64,000 bases of DNA from Catenulispora pinistramenti (GTDB lineage Bacteria > Actinomycetota > Actinomycetes > Streptomycetales > Catenulisporaceae), in the NCBI RefSeq assembly GCF_018274385.1, contig NZ_JAAFYZ010000012.1:29746-93745 (forward strand), read 5' to 3'. Shown here one piece after another: positions 17,350 through 24,943 of this stretch. The stretch's first letter is position 1, and the number at the start of each line of letters is the position of its first letter. The position numbers and the translations under genes are program-made. Below the pieces are notes generated by a model. That model was given only the letters and a program-made list of their open reading frames with translations. It was not told the origin of the DNA and ran no database searches.

Positions 17350-18249
17350 TCAGCGCAGCCGCTCGGCCAGTTCCCGGGCCACGGACGCCGCACGCGTCCC
17401 ATAGTCGGATCCGTACAGCGCCGCGTGCACCAGCAGCGGGTGCAGCTGGTGCAACGGCACCCGCTCCTGCCAGCCGTCGGCCAGCGGGTGCACCTCGTCG
17501 TAGGCCGCGATGATCCGGTCCAGATACGGGGGCGGGAACAGCGCCAGCATCGCCAGGTCGGTCTCGCGGTGGCCGCCGTGCGCCGCCGGGTCGATGAACC
17601 AGCCCTCGCCCCGGCCGTCCCACAAGATGTTTCCGCTCCAGGCGTCGCCGTGGATCCGCGAGGGCCGCTCCTCCTCGCCGGCGAGGAAGTCGATGCGGGT
17701 GCACACCTCCTCGATCACCTGTGCGCCCTCGGCGTCCAGGTGGCCGCGGTCGCGGGCCAGGCGCACGTAGGGGAGCACCCGGCGCTCGACGTAGAAGGTG
17801 GCCCAGTCGTCGTCGCCGCCGTTGTCCAAGGGGAGGACCGCGATGTAGCCCGGCCAGTCGGCGCCGAAGCCGTGGGCGCCGCGCGCGTGCAGGGAGGCCA
17901 GCCGCCGGCCGAACTCCTCGGCGCCGTCGGGCGTCGGCCGCCCGGGCGCGATCCACGACGTCACCAGGATGTCCTCGGCCACACCCAGCACTTCGGGTAC
18001 CCGTACACCGCCGGAGGCCCCGTCGGCGGCGACCGCCTCCCGCAACCAGCGCAGCCCGGCCGCCTCGGCGTCGAAGTACCCCGGACCTGCCACCTTCTCC
18101 GCGTGCTCCAGCGTCTTGACGAACGCCGCCCCGCCGCTGAAGAACTGTATGCGGTACGTCTTCCCGAAGGAGCCGCCTCCGACTGCGGCCACGCCGAGCA
18201 CGGCCCTGTTCAGCAGGGCGGCCACGCGGTCCGCGACAGTACTCGCCAT
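17350..18249 (-). CDS. Fructosamine kinase family protein
   Basis: A 299-aa protein of the fructosamine/ketosamine-3-kinase family. Seen are the nucleotide-binding Gly loop (VGGGSFGKTYRIQF) and catalytic Lys (FVKTLE), the catalytic loop RIHGDAWSGNILW, and the metal-binding segment FIDPAAHGGHRETDLAML. Members phosphorylate protein-bound or small fructosamines and so repair glycation. Its substrate is not determinable. ATG 18249 is clear. It is convergent with the surface cluster. Confidence 0.85.
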   Translation of the reverse strand: MASTVADRVAALLNRAVLGVAAVGGGSFGKTYRIQFFSGGAAFVKTLEHAEKVAGPGYFDAEAAGLRWLREAVAADGASGGVRVPEVLGVAEDILVTSWIAPGRPTPDGAEEFGRRLASLHARGAHGFGADWPGYIAVLPLDNGGDDDWATFYVERRVLPYVRLARDRGHLDAEGAQVIEEVCTRIDFLAGEEERPSRIHGDAWSGNILWDGRGEGWFIDPAAHGGHRETDLAMLALFPPPYLDRIIAAYDEVHPLADGWQERVPLHQLHPLLVHAALYGSDYGTRAASVARELAERLR

Positions 18250-18324
18250 ATGGCGATCGTAGCCGCAGGTGGCGCCGTTGGACGTAGCCCGCCACCACTG
18301 TTTGCGGCAGGCCCCGCCGGTTTC

Positions 18325-18723
18325 TCAGCGCTTGACGTCGTCCGGGAGCATCGCGTGCAGGGCGATCGAGACCACGCTGATCACCAGCGCGCCGATCAGC
18401 GCCGAACCGATGCCGTCCACGTGGAAGCGCACGTGGTAGTGGTCGCAGATCTTCGAGGTGAGCAACAGCATGAGTGCGTTGATCACGAAGGTGATCAAGC
18501 CCAGGGTGAGGATGAACAACCCGAACGTGGCGATCTGCACCAGTGGCTTCACCAGCGTGTTCACCGCGGCGAAGACGATCGCCACGATCAGCACGGTGAT
18601 CACTTTCTGCTTGGTGGCGTCCGGGGCGTTCGGATCGACCACGATCTTCACCCCGGACACCACCAGGGTCGTGACCCACAGGGCGACGCCATTGATACCG
18701 ATCTTCAGGAGCAGCTTCTTCAC
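18325..18723 (-). CDS. Small four-TM protein, phage holin superfamily IV type
   Basis: 132 aa from GTG 18723 (VKKLLLKIGINGVALWV...). It has four hydrophobic helices separated by short loops, a conserved 'NTLVKPLVQIATFGLFILTL' central region and a short His-containing loop. This matches the mycobacterial-type 4-TM 'phage holin family' proteins found in nearly all actinomycetes outside phages. A lytic role is not implied. The upstream frame is open to 18831 but lacks the family's sequence, so the shorter start was chosen. No good Shine-Dalgarno is present. Confidence 0.75.
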   Translation of the reverse strand: MKKLLLKIGINGVALWVTTLVVSGVKIVVDPNAPDATKQKVITVLIVAIVFAAVNTLVKPLVQIATFGLFILTLGLITFVINALMLLLTSKICDHYHVRFHVDGIGSALIGALVISVVSIALHAMLPDDVKR

Positions 18724-18886
18724 GGCGGCATGCTCGCACGGTCCGATATCGACAGTCGAGGGGTTGACACGGAGCCGATCTTCATCAAGAACGGAAGATG
18801 AAAGCACACATCGTCCGGCCCGCTCGGACACCCTCCGCGTTCTTCGGTGCGCTCACTGTGGCGCAAGGAGGACTTCAGGAGGACTC

Positions 18887-19012
18887 GTGGGCTTGCCGAG
18901 GTCACAGCTTTCTAAGAAATCGACCACGGATGCTCCGCACATTCGCGTGTACCCGTACTCTGGCAAGAGAGACGTTGACTGGAATCCGTCATCGTCCACT
19001 GATGTCGCCTGA
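18887..19012 (+). CDS. Possible 41-aa peptide
   Basis: A short frame from GTG 18887 preceded by AGGAGGA at 18877-18883. An additional AGGAGGA lies 12 bases further upstream. The product is polar, with a Lys/Ser-rich first half and 'YPYSGKRDVDWNP'. It lies alone in the 390-base gap between the holin-like gene and the MarR gene. Only the ribosome site and frame support it, so it may be spurious. Confidence 0.3.
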   Translation: MGLPRSQLSKKSTTDAPHIRVYPYSGKRDVDWNPSSSTDVA

Positions 19013-19079
19013 TCGGCGGATGCAGAAGGCTGGTTTCACGCCTGGCTATCAGGGTCGGTATCCCACGAACGGCCCTGAA

Positions 19080-19117
19080 TTGGTTCATGAAGGGTTTTGC
19101 CGGATATGCTCACACCA
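19080..19117 (+). promoter_or_regulatory. Candidate leaderless promoter of the MarR gene
   Basis: TATGCT at 19105-19110 fits a -10 box placed 6 bases before ATG 19117, and TTGGTT at 19080 is a possible -35 with a slightly long 19-bp spacer. There is no Shine-Dalgarno before ATG 19117, which fits leaderless transcription. Confidence 0.4.
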
Positions 19118-19734
19118 TGACTGCGGTGGAACAGCGGCTCGGCCACAAGGTCAAGAGCCTCGAACAGGAACTCAGCGGGGCCAAGGACGCCGTGCTTCGG
19201 CCGATGGGCGTGACGGTCCCCCAGTACACGGCCTTGCTCGTCATTAATGACGAGCCCGGCATCAGCGGCGCGGAGTTGGCTCGGCGATGCCTGGTCACTC
19301 CCCAGACGATGACCACGGTCCTGGGAAACCTGACCCTCAAGGGCTACATCGAGCGTCGCTCGGTGCCCGGCCAGGGTCGGGCGATGGAGACCACGATCAC
19401 CACGGCCGGCAAGCGGATCCTGGCCAAGGCGGACAAGGAGGTGCTGGCTGTCGAGAAGACACTGGCCGGCACCATGGCCGTCAAGGACCAGGCGACGTTC
19501 GCCAAGCTGCTGGACCAGGCGCGTGCCCCCTTCACCAAGGAGGAGGTCGCCCCGAAGCCGGCGGTGAAGCGGGCGGTGCGGACCACGGCCAAGACGACGG
19601 CGAAGAAGGCCCCGGCCAAGAAGACCGCGGCGGCCAAGGCCGCCCCGGCCAAGAAGGCGGCGGCCAAGAAGACCGTGAAGAAGGCGGCCGCGAAGAAGAC
19701 CGCCAAGAAGACGGCCAAGAAGACCGCACGCTGA
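19117..19734 (+). CDS. MarR-family regulator with histone-H1-like C-terminal tail
   Basis: About 205 aa in two parts. Residues 1-145 are a MarR winged helix: AVLRPMGVTVPQYTALLVI, the helix-turn-helix ISGAELARRCLVTPQTMTTVLGNL, and the wing IERRSVPGQGRAMETTITTAG. The remaining roughly 60 residues are almost only Lys, Ala, Thr and Pro in AKKTAKK/APAKKTA repeats. This is the composition of histone H1 tails and of actinobacterial HupS/Hu and Lsr2-linked tails. Such tails bind DNA non-specifically, so this could be a regulator with nucleoid-binding ability; that is inference. It is followed by a strong terminator, so it is monocistronic. Confidence 0.85.
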   Translation: MTAVEQRLGHKVKSLEQELSGAKDAVLRPMGVTVPQYTALLVINDEPGISGAELARRCLVTPQTMTTVLGNLTLKGYIERRSVPGQGRAMETTITTAGKRILAKADKEVLAVEKTLAGTMAVKDQATFAKLLDQARAPFTKEEVAPKPAVKRAVRTTAKTTAKKAPAKKTAAAKAAPAKKAAAKKTVKKAAAKKTAKKTAKKTAR

Positions 19735-19766
19735 GCCACCCGGCTCAGGCGCGGCGACAATCGGCA

Positions 19767-19830
19767 AGATCCCTGCTAGTAGGGCCCGGCGCGAAAGCGC
19801 CGGGCCCGAAGGATTGCAGGGGTCTTTTTT
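19767..19830 (+). terminator. Two-stem intrinsic terminator after the MarR gene
   Basis: An inner perfect 11-bp GC stem (19782-19792 with 19797-19807) is capped by a GAAA tetraloop. An outer 10-bp stem (19767-19776 with 19816-19825, one G-U pair) encloses it across an internal loop, and six T follow at 19825-19830. Confidence 0.85.
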
Positions 19831-20145
19831 CGTGTCCGGACGCTTGGGGAGCGGGCCGCGCGGGCACGCACATCAGTGCACTGTCCACACATCAGTACTT
19901 TGAGCAACATCGGCACCGGGTATCTCAACATCCTCAAAAACATCTGTCGTACCACTAGCACCACCCGCCTCATCCGTCCCAGCGCCCGCCCGGCCCGGTC
20001 CGGACGGGACGGAACCGGCGGCCTTAGTAGCTTGCCAACGCGACATATCGCGTGGTTACCTGGGAACTAGAACCATCAGCCACGACGTTGAGTGGTACAG
20101 GACCTTCGGTTCTGGAGAAAACGACAAGGACAAGGTGGGGTCGCA
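19831..20145. other. Intergenic region without a supported gene
   Basis: Just over 300 bases between the terminator and the small membrane protein gene. It contains unusually AT-rich, poly-pyrimidine stretches and a short stem (CGCGA-CATA-TCGCG near 20039). I see no convincing coding frame, and the promoter of the next gene is not obvious. Confidence 0.4.
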
Positions 20146-20370
20146 ATGCCCTTCTGGCTCAAATGGGTCGCACTACCGATCGCGGGCATCGTGGTCAGTT
20201 TCTGGATCATCAGCGCGATCGTGGGCTTCATCCTGCACGGCATCGTGACCCTGGTCATCGCCGCCGCTGTCGTCGGCGCGCTGTACTGGGGATACCACAA
20301 GGTCATGATGGAGATTCCGGCCTACCGCCGGAAGAAGCTGCGCGACAAGCAGCGCAAGGGTCTGTACTAG
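20146..20370 (+). CDS. 74-aa membrane protein
   Basis: A short protein with two hydrophobic helices (about residues 5-24 and 28-48) and a strongly basic C-terminus (YRRKKLRDKQRK). ATG 20146 follows AAGGTGGGG. This matches the small, widely conserved hypothetical membrane proteins of actinomycetes; no function is known to me. It is convergent with the AftB-like gene, with a hairpin in between. Confidence 0.65.
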   Translation: MPFWLKWVALPIAGIVVSFWIISAIVGFILHGIVTLVIAAAVVGALYWGYHKVMMEIPAYRRKKLRDKQRKGLY

Positions 20371-20495
20371 AAGACCCGTGGCCGGCGACGCCGGCACGTC
20401 AGAGGGGTGTGGTGTGTCCAGTGCGACCCATGTGACGAACGCCGCTCTCCGCGCCTCGGGGGAAGTCCTGAGGTTCGAGTGAGCCGATGGAACTG

Positions 20496-20522
20496 GTGAG
20501 ACCCGCATCACGCGGGTCTCAC
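20496..20522. terminator. Hairpin between convergent genes
   Basis: GTGAGACCCGC at 20496-20506 pairs perfectly with 20512-20522 around a 5-base loop. It has no T-run on either strand but lies in the expected position for a bidirectional terminator. Confidence 0.6.
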
Positions 20523-20549
20523 TGTCGTTCCTTCCCTCTGGCAGGGCTT

Positions 20550-22400
20550 TTACTCGCGGCGCCGGCCCACGCCCGGGCCGCAGAACTTCTTCTCGGCGGC
20601 GAACGGATCGGCCGGGATCACCAGCGTGGTGTTGCCGAACGAGTCGCCCAGATTGCCGAGGAACCGGCCGAACGACATCGGCTCGCGTGCGTCGTCGAGC
20701 GCCCGCTTCAACGCCCCGCAGGACATCGCGTGCCGGGCCGCGCGCACCATCTCCGGCGTCGCCGCGGGCAGCACCTCCTGATTCGCGACGATCTGGCTGT
20801 CCACATACGCCGGGTCGCCGAACGCGGCCAGCACCCACGCCGTCGGCAGCGACTTCTCGTGCCCGGTCAGTCCCGGGGCGGTCACCGTGATCCGCGAGCC
20901 GATCGGGTTGGCCAGCCCGAGGAAGTCCACCACCTGGTCGTCCAGCGAGATCGCGGCGCCGACCGAGCCGAGCCGGCCGGCCTCCACCGCGTGCCGGAAC
21001 GGCAGGCCCGGGGCCAGCGGCGCGGTCCCGGCCGCGTCCAGCAGGATCAGGGTCCTGCCAGAGCTGTCGGATTCCTGGACCGCCGCGAGGATCAGGCTTT
21101 GTTCGGCGACATAGGCAGCGCTGCTGTCCGGGTTGTGGTTGTGGGTGAACTGCTGGTAGCTCGCGCGTTCGTCGCCCGCAAACAGGCTGCTCTGGCCCAC
21201 CTGGTACGGCTGGTGGTGGGTGGTGACCAGGCAGAGCACGGACCAGGCCGTGACCAGGGCCGCGTACGGCGCCAGTGAGCGCCCCACGGGAACGCAGAGC
21301 ACTGGCAACAGCACCAGGAGCACGGCCGGCAGGCACATCCGCGCCAACATGAAGTCGCCGCCGACCTTGACCACATAGCAGGCCTGGAACACACCGGCGG
21401 CGATCGGGGTGAAGATCCGGACCCGGTCGGCTCCGCTCACGTCCCGGCCCAGGAGCTTGCCCAGCAGGATCGCGATCACCAGCAGCGGCACATAGATCAG
21501 ATAGCCGCCGAAGAACCATTCGAAGTACTGCAGGCCGCGGGTCCACTGCGAGCTGGACGCCGACTTGGCCAGCGCCGGCATCGGCACCAGCGTCGCGTAG
21601 TAGCCGGCGCGGAAGATCTCGTAGGCCAGCGGCAGTGCGACGCCGGCCGCGCACAGCATCAGGGTCCTGCGCCAGCCCGGTCGGAGAACCAACCACAGTC
21701 CCACGGCGAAGACCACGGTGATCAGCGCGAAGTCCGGACGGACCAGCGGACCCAGGCCCATCAGCATCGCGGCGCCGATCAGCGAGCGCCGCCCGGAGTC
21801 CGGCCCGACGCGGGTGATCATGAACCAGAGTCCTGCGATCCAGGCGGTCTCCAGCCCGGTCTCCAGGCCGGAGGTCGCGAAGTCCCAGAACGGCGAGACC
21901 ACCAGGAGCACCAGGAAACCCAGCGGCAACACCAGTCGCGGGCCGTCGGGACCGCCGAGGCGGAGCTGGAAGCGCCGGGTGGTGAACAGTGCGAGTCCGG
22001 CCCCGGCCACGGACAGGACCAGCCCGAGCCAGACCGCGGTGCGGGCCACGTCCCCGCCGGCGATCCAGCCGACCAGCGCGAGCAGGTAGGTCCACAGCGT
22101 GCTGGTGTCGGCTTCGGTCCGCTCGAACTGGTTGAACACCGGGCCGTGGGCGGCCAGCAGCTGCCGGACGGTGCGGACGGTGATCAGGCCGTCGTCGGTG
22201 ATCCAGCGCCGGTGGTAGGCGAGCAAGGCGAAGGCCGCCAGGGCGGCGGACAGGACCGCGATCGAGAGCCGGCCGGCGGTGATCCGTGTCGCGATCGCGG
22301 CCAGCCGGGCTGGTGCGGGTTCTGCTGCCTCTGCTGTGTCGTTGGATTCCGCGGGTTGTGCGGGTTCTGCGATACCGCCGTCGGCGGTCAGATCCGCCAT
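20550..22400 (-). CDS. AftB-like (GT89) polyprenol-dependent arabinofuranosyltransferase homologue
   Basis: A 616-aa GT-C fold membrane enzyme from ATG 22400, with GGGGGGA upstream. After a cytoplasmic Ala/Glu-rich N-terminus comes the hallmark loop RRWITDDGLITVRTV with its Asp pair, then HGPVFNQFERTEADTSTLWTYLL. These closely match mycobacterial AftB, which adds terminal beta-1,2-arabinofuranose to arabinan. About ten membrane helices precede a C-terminal extracytoplasmic domain. Related proteins occur in actinomycetes without mycolic acids, so the acceptor glycan here is unknown. The PIG-L gene lies 29 bases upstream on the same strand, suggesting co-transcription. Confidence 0.78.
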   Translation of the reverse strand: MADLTADGGIAEPAQPAESNDTAEAAEPAPARLAAIATRITAGRLSIAVLSAALAAFALLAYHRRWITDDGLITVRTVRQLLAAHGPVFNQFERTEADTSTLWTYLLALVGWIAGGDVARTAVWLGLVLSVAGAGLALFTTRRFQLRLGGPDGPRLVLPLGFLVLLVVSPFWDFATSGLETGLETAWIAGLWFMITRVGPDSGRRSLIGAAMLMGLGPLVRPDFALITVVFAVGLWLVLRPGWRRTLMLCAAGVALPLAYEIFRAGYYATLVPMPALAKSASSSQWTRGLQYFEWFFGGYLIYVPLLVIAILLGKLLGRDVSGADRVRIFTPIAAGVFQACYVVKVGGDFMLARMCLPAVLLVLLPVLCVPVGRSLAPYAALVTAWSVLCLVTTHHQPYQVGQSSLFAGDERASYQQFTHNHNPDSSAAYVAEQSLILAAVQESDSSGRTLILLDAAGTAPLAPGLPFRHAVEAGRLGSVGAAISLDDQVVDFLGLANPIGSRITVTAPGLTGHEKSLPTAWVLAAFGDPAYVDSQIVANQEVLPAATPEMVRAARHAMSCGALKRALDDAREPMSFGRFLGNLGDSFGNTTLVIPADPFAAEKKFCGPGVGRRRE

Positions 22401-22429
22401 GTGGATCCCCCCTGTTGGAGTCGGTCCCG

Positions 22430-24580
22430 TCAGCTCCCCACTGAACGGAACCCCGAATACGCGATCCCCGGCCCAGGACGCGGCTGGCAGGCCACGGCCA
22501 GGCGGCCGTCGAGCCCCAGCCCGGCGATCATGACCCGGCCGGACAGATCGGCGGCCAGCGCGGGCGGACCCGGCCAGCAGCCTCCCAGGTCCTGCCAGGT
22601 CGCGGGGAACGAGGCGTCGATCCCCTGCTGGAAGACGCCGATCCCGAAGCTCTGGGTGCCGACCGCGACGTGCAGCCGGGCCCCGGCCACGGCCGGCGCG
22701 GCGAGCGCGGCGATCGGACCGGAGCCGCCGGTCGCGGCCAACTGCTGGGCCGGGCCCCAGGTGCCGTCCGGATCGCTGGTGAGCATCCCGGTCCCGGCGG
22801 TGTCCGGGAATTGGTACAGCACACGCGGCGTCCCGTCCTGATCGAGCACCGCGACCGGGGCACCGGCGCTCTGGTACGCCGGGAACCAGGCGTCGGGGGC
22901 CGGCGCGGCGCCGACGGCCAGCTGGACCCAGCGGAACAACCGGGCCGCCGCGGGCTCTCTGCGGTCCGCGGGCTCGACCATCGCCGTGGCGTAGACCTGG
23001 GCCAGGCCGTCGGTCCCGACGACCGCGCTGATGCCGTCCAGCGCGAACCGCCCTTCGAGCCGGCCCCACGGCAGCCAGGTGCGGCCGTTCGCGATCAGGG
23101 TCCGTACATACACCATCGCGTCGGCGCCCCGGACGAACAGATGGACCTGGCCGTCCGCGGTCGCGACCGCGGTCGGCTGGCCGAGCGCGTCGCCGTGCAG
23201 GATCGCGGCCGAGACCGCGCCCCCGGCGGTGGGCAACGGGTTCTGCGGGTCGGACCAGGGCCCGAACCCGCCGCCGGGGGAGTCCTGGACGCTGGTGACG
23301 ATCCCGCTGACCCCGGCCATGGCGTCGACTTGGAGCGCGAACAGACGGATGCGGCCGTCGAGCTGGGTGACGGCGTCCAGCGCGCGGACCCCGGTGCCGC
23401 CCAGCGGGAAGGGGCCGGACCAGGCTTGGGTGATGTCGGTGCACGTCCACTGCACGACTTGCTGGTCCGCGACGCCGAAGACGGTGACGCCGGTGCCGGT
23501 GGGCAGGGCGCGCAGGCTGCCCGGGGTCCAGCGGTGGTAGCGGCGGTGTTGGTAGGGGGCGTAGGCGTCGGCGAAGTGGCGGAGGTCGGTGTCGTGGGCG
23601 CAGTAGGCCTGGAAGGCGGCGGTTTTGGACTTGACCTGGGGCGGGGACAGGTTCGGGGCCAGGCCGGTCATGCCGTAGCCGACGTAGTTCACGACGGCCA
23701 GGCGGCAGGGCTGGGCCTGCGATGTCTGTGCCGCCGCCGGCGGCCGGGACGCCCTCGATGGTGGTGCCGGCTGCGATGCCGGGGCCTGGGATGCCGGCTT
23801 GGCGGCCAGATACTGCCGGAGGGCCAGATCGGCCCACCGCCCCGCGGCGATGTGGTCCGGGTGATCGCCGCCGACGTTGGTCGCCCCGCGCCAGCGCTGC
23901 TCGACGAACATCGGGTCCTGGGCGCGCAGCACCGTCGGCTGGTACTCGTCCAGGAACCCGGTCAGCGCGGCCAGCAGCGACTGCTTGGTGTGCCGATACG
24001 AAGCGGTGACCGGCCCGGTGTCCGGCACGATCGTCGGGACGTCCGACCGCTGGCCGAGCAGCAGCCCGCTCAACGCCATGCCCCGCGGGACACCGGCGAT
24101 GTCCGGTACCGCCGCGGTGTCGTCCCCGTCCGGCAGGTTCAGGAACCACAATCGGACATGGCCGACCCCCGGCGGCGTCGCCAACTCCGCGACCTGTCCG
24201 CCCGGCAACGTGACCGCCTGCCGGTTCCACGCCCCGGCGACACCGAGCATCTGCCCGTACGCCGCCCGCGCCGCGTCCTGCCGATCCGAGGCGAACTGCG
24301 TCCGCGAACGGCTGTGGTCGAAGGCCCCCATCCCCTCACCCGCGGTCAGGTACACCGTGGTCGTGGGAACCCCGGCGGCCAGCGCGACAGCCAGATCCGG
24401 ATTCATGAACTGCACGTCGTCGTCCTGATGCGCGACGATCTGCAGGATCGACGCGGCATGGCCGGCCCCGAGCACCTGATGCCGCGCCCGACCACTGGAG
24501 CGCGCGGCACACGCGACGGGGACGGCGGCCACCACCCCCACTAGGCCGAGACTCGACAGGAGCCTGCGGCGGTTCAGCAT
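22430..24580 (-). CDS. Exported PIG-L deacetylase with C-terminal beta-propeller
   Basis: 716 aa from ATG 24580 (GGTGGAG eight bases before). The N-terminus RRRLLSSLGLVGVVAAVPVACAA could be a Tat or lipoprotein signal (lipobox PVAC). Residues about 45-330 form a PIG-L/LmbE domain: the metal motif reads AHQDDDVQF instead of the usual AHPDDE, and the second motif GGDHPDHIAAGR is intact. Members deacetylate N-acetylglucosaminyl compounds using zinc. The last 360 residues are a PLL-like propeller (repeated HLFVRGAD/RLFALQ blades), probably sugar binding. Together with the AftB-like gene this suggests work on extracytoplasmic glycans. Substrate unknown. Confidence 0.82.
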   Translation of the reverse strand: MLNRRRLLSSLGLVGVVAAVPVACAARSSGRARHQVLGAGHAASILQIVAHQDDDVQFMNPDLAVALAAGVPTTTVYLTAGEGMGAFDHSRSRTQFASDRQDAARAAYGQMLGVAGAWNRQAVTLPGGQVAELATPPGVGHVRLWFLNLPDGDDTAAVPDIAGVPRGMALSGLLLGQRSDVPTIVPDTGPVTASYRHTKQSLLAALTGFLDEYQPTVLRAQDPMFVEQRWRGATNVGGDHPDHIAAGRWADLALRQYLAAKPASQAPASQPAPPSRASRPPAAAQTSQAQPCRLAVVNYVGYGMTGLAPNLSPPQVKSKTAAFQAYCAHDTDLRHFADAYAPYQHRRYHRWTPGSLRALPTGTGVTVFGVADQQVVQWTCTDITQAWSGPFPLGGTGVRALDAVTQLDGRIRLFALQVDAMAGVSGIVTSVQDSPGGGFGPWSDPQNPLPTAGGAVSAAILHGDALGQPTAVATADGQVHLFVRGADAMVYVRTLIANGRTWLPWGRLEGRFALDGISAVVGTDGLAQVYATAMVEPADRREPAAARLFRWVQLAVGAAPAPDAWFPAYQSAGAPVAVLDQDGTPRVLYQFPDTAGTGMLTSDPDGTWGPAQQLAATGGSGPIAALAAPAVAGARLHVAVGTQSFGIGVFQQGIDASFPATWQDLGGCWPGPPALAADLSGRVMIAGLGLDGRLAVACQPRPGPGIAYSGFRSVGS

Positions 24581-24943
24581 GGTGCGCTCCACCTGGGCGC
24601 CCCTCCCCCTGGTCGCACGTGTTGGCGGTCGACACACTTTAGTGAGGGGACGGGGTCGGCGACAGCCACGGGTCTCGGGCCGGTTCGGTGGTCAGCCGAT
24701 GGCGCGGCCGGTTTGCGGCCTTCAACCCCGACTCGCACCCCCGTTCGGCCCGTCCCAAAGCCCGCGGAGCGGCTACGGCCCTCCACAACAGCAGCGTTAC
24801 AATCTGGCCCGAGCGGCCCTGAGCTCAGAGATCGAGTCTCTAGTCTGTAGCCTGCAAGTCCACAACGGCTGTTCTGCGCTGTTCCGCGAGTCTTTACGCC
24901 CAATTCGGGTGTGGCGCGCGCTCGAGTGAATACGGGTCTATAC
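24581..24943. other. Divergent intergenic region
   Basis: This 363-base region separates the minus-strand envelope pair from the plus-strand pair and must hold both promoters. A short inverted repeat (GAGA-TCGAG-TCTC, about 24829-24841) and a TAGTCT near 24841 are visible, but I cannot assign promoters with confidence. No gene is supported here. Confidence 0.4.

Noticed and set aside
18325..18723. Prophage holin
   Set aside because: No phage genes are near; this 4-TM family is a common chromosomal actinomycete protein.
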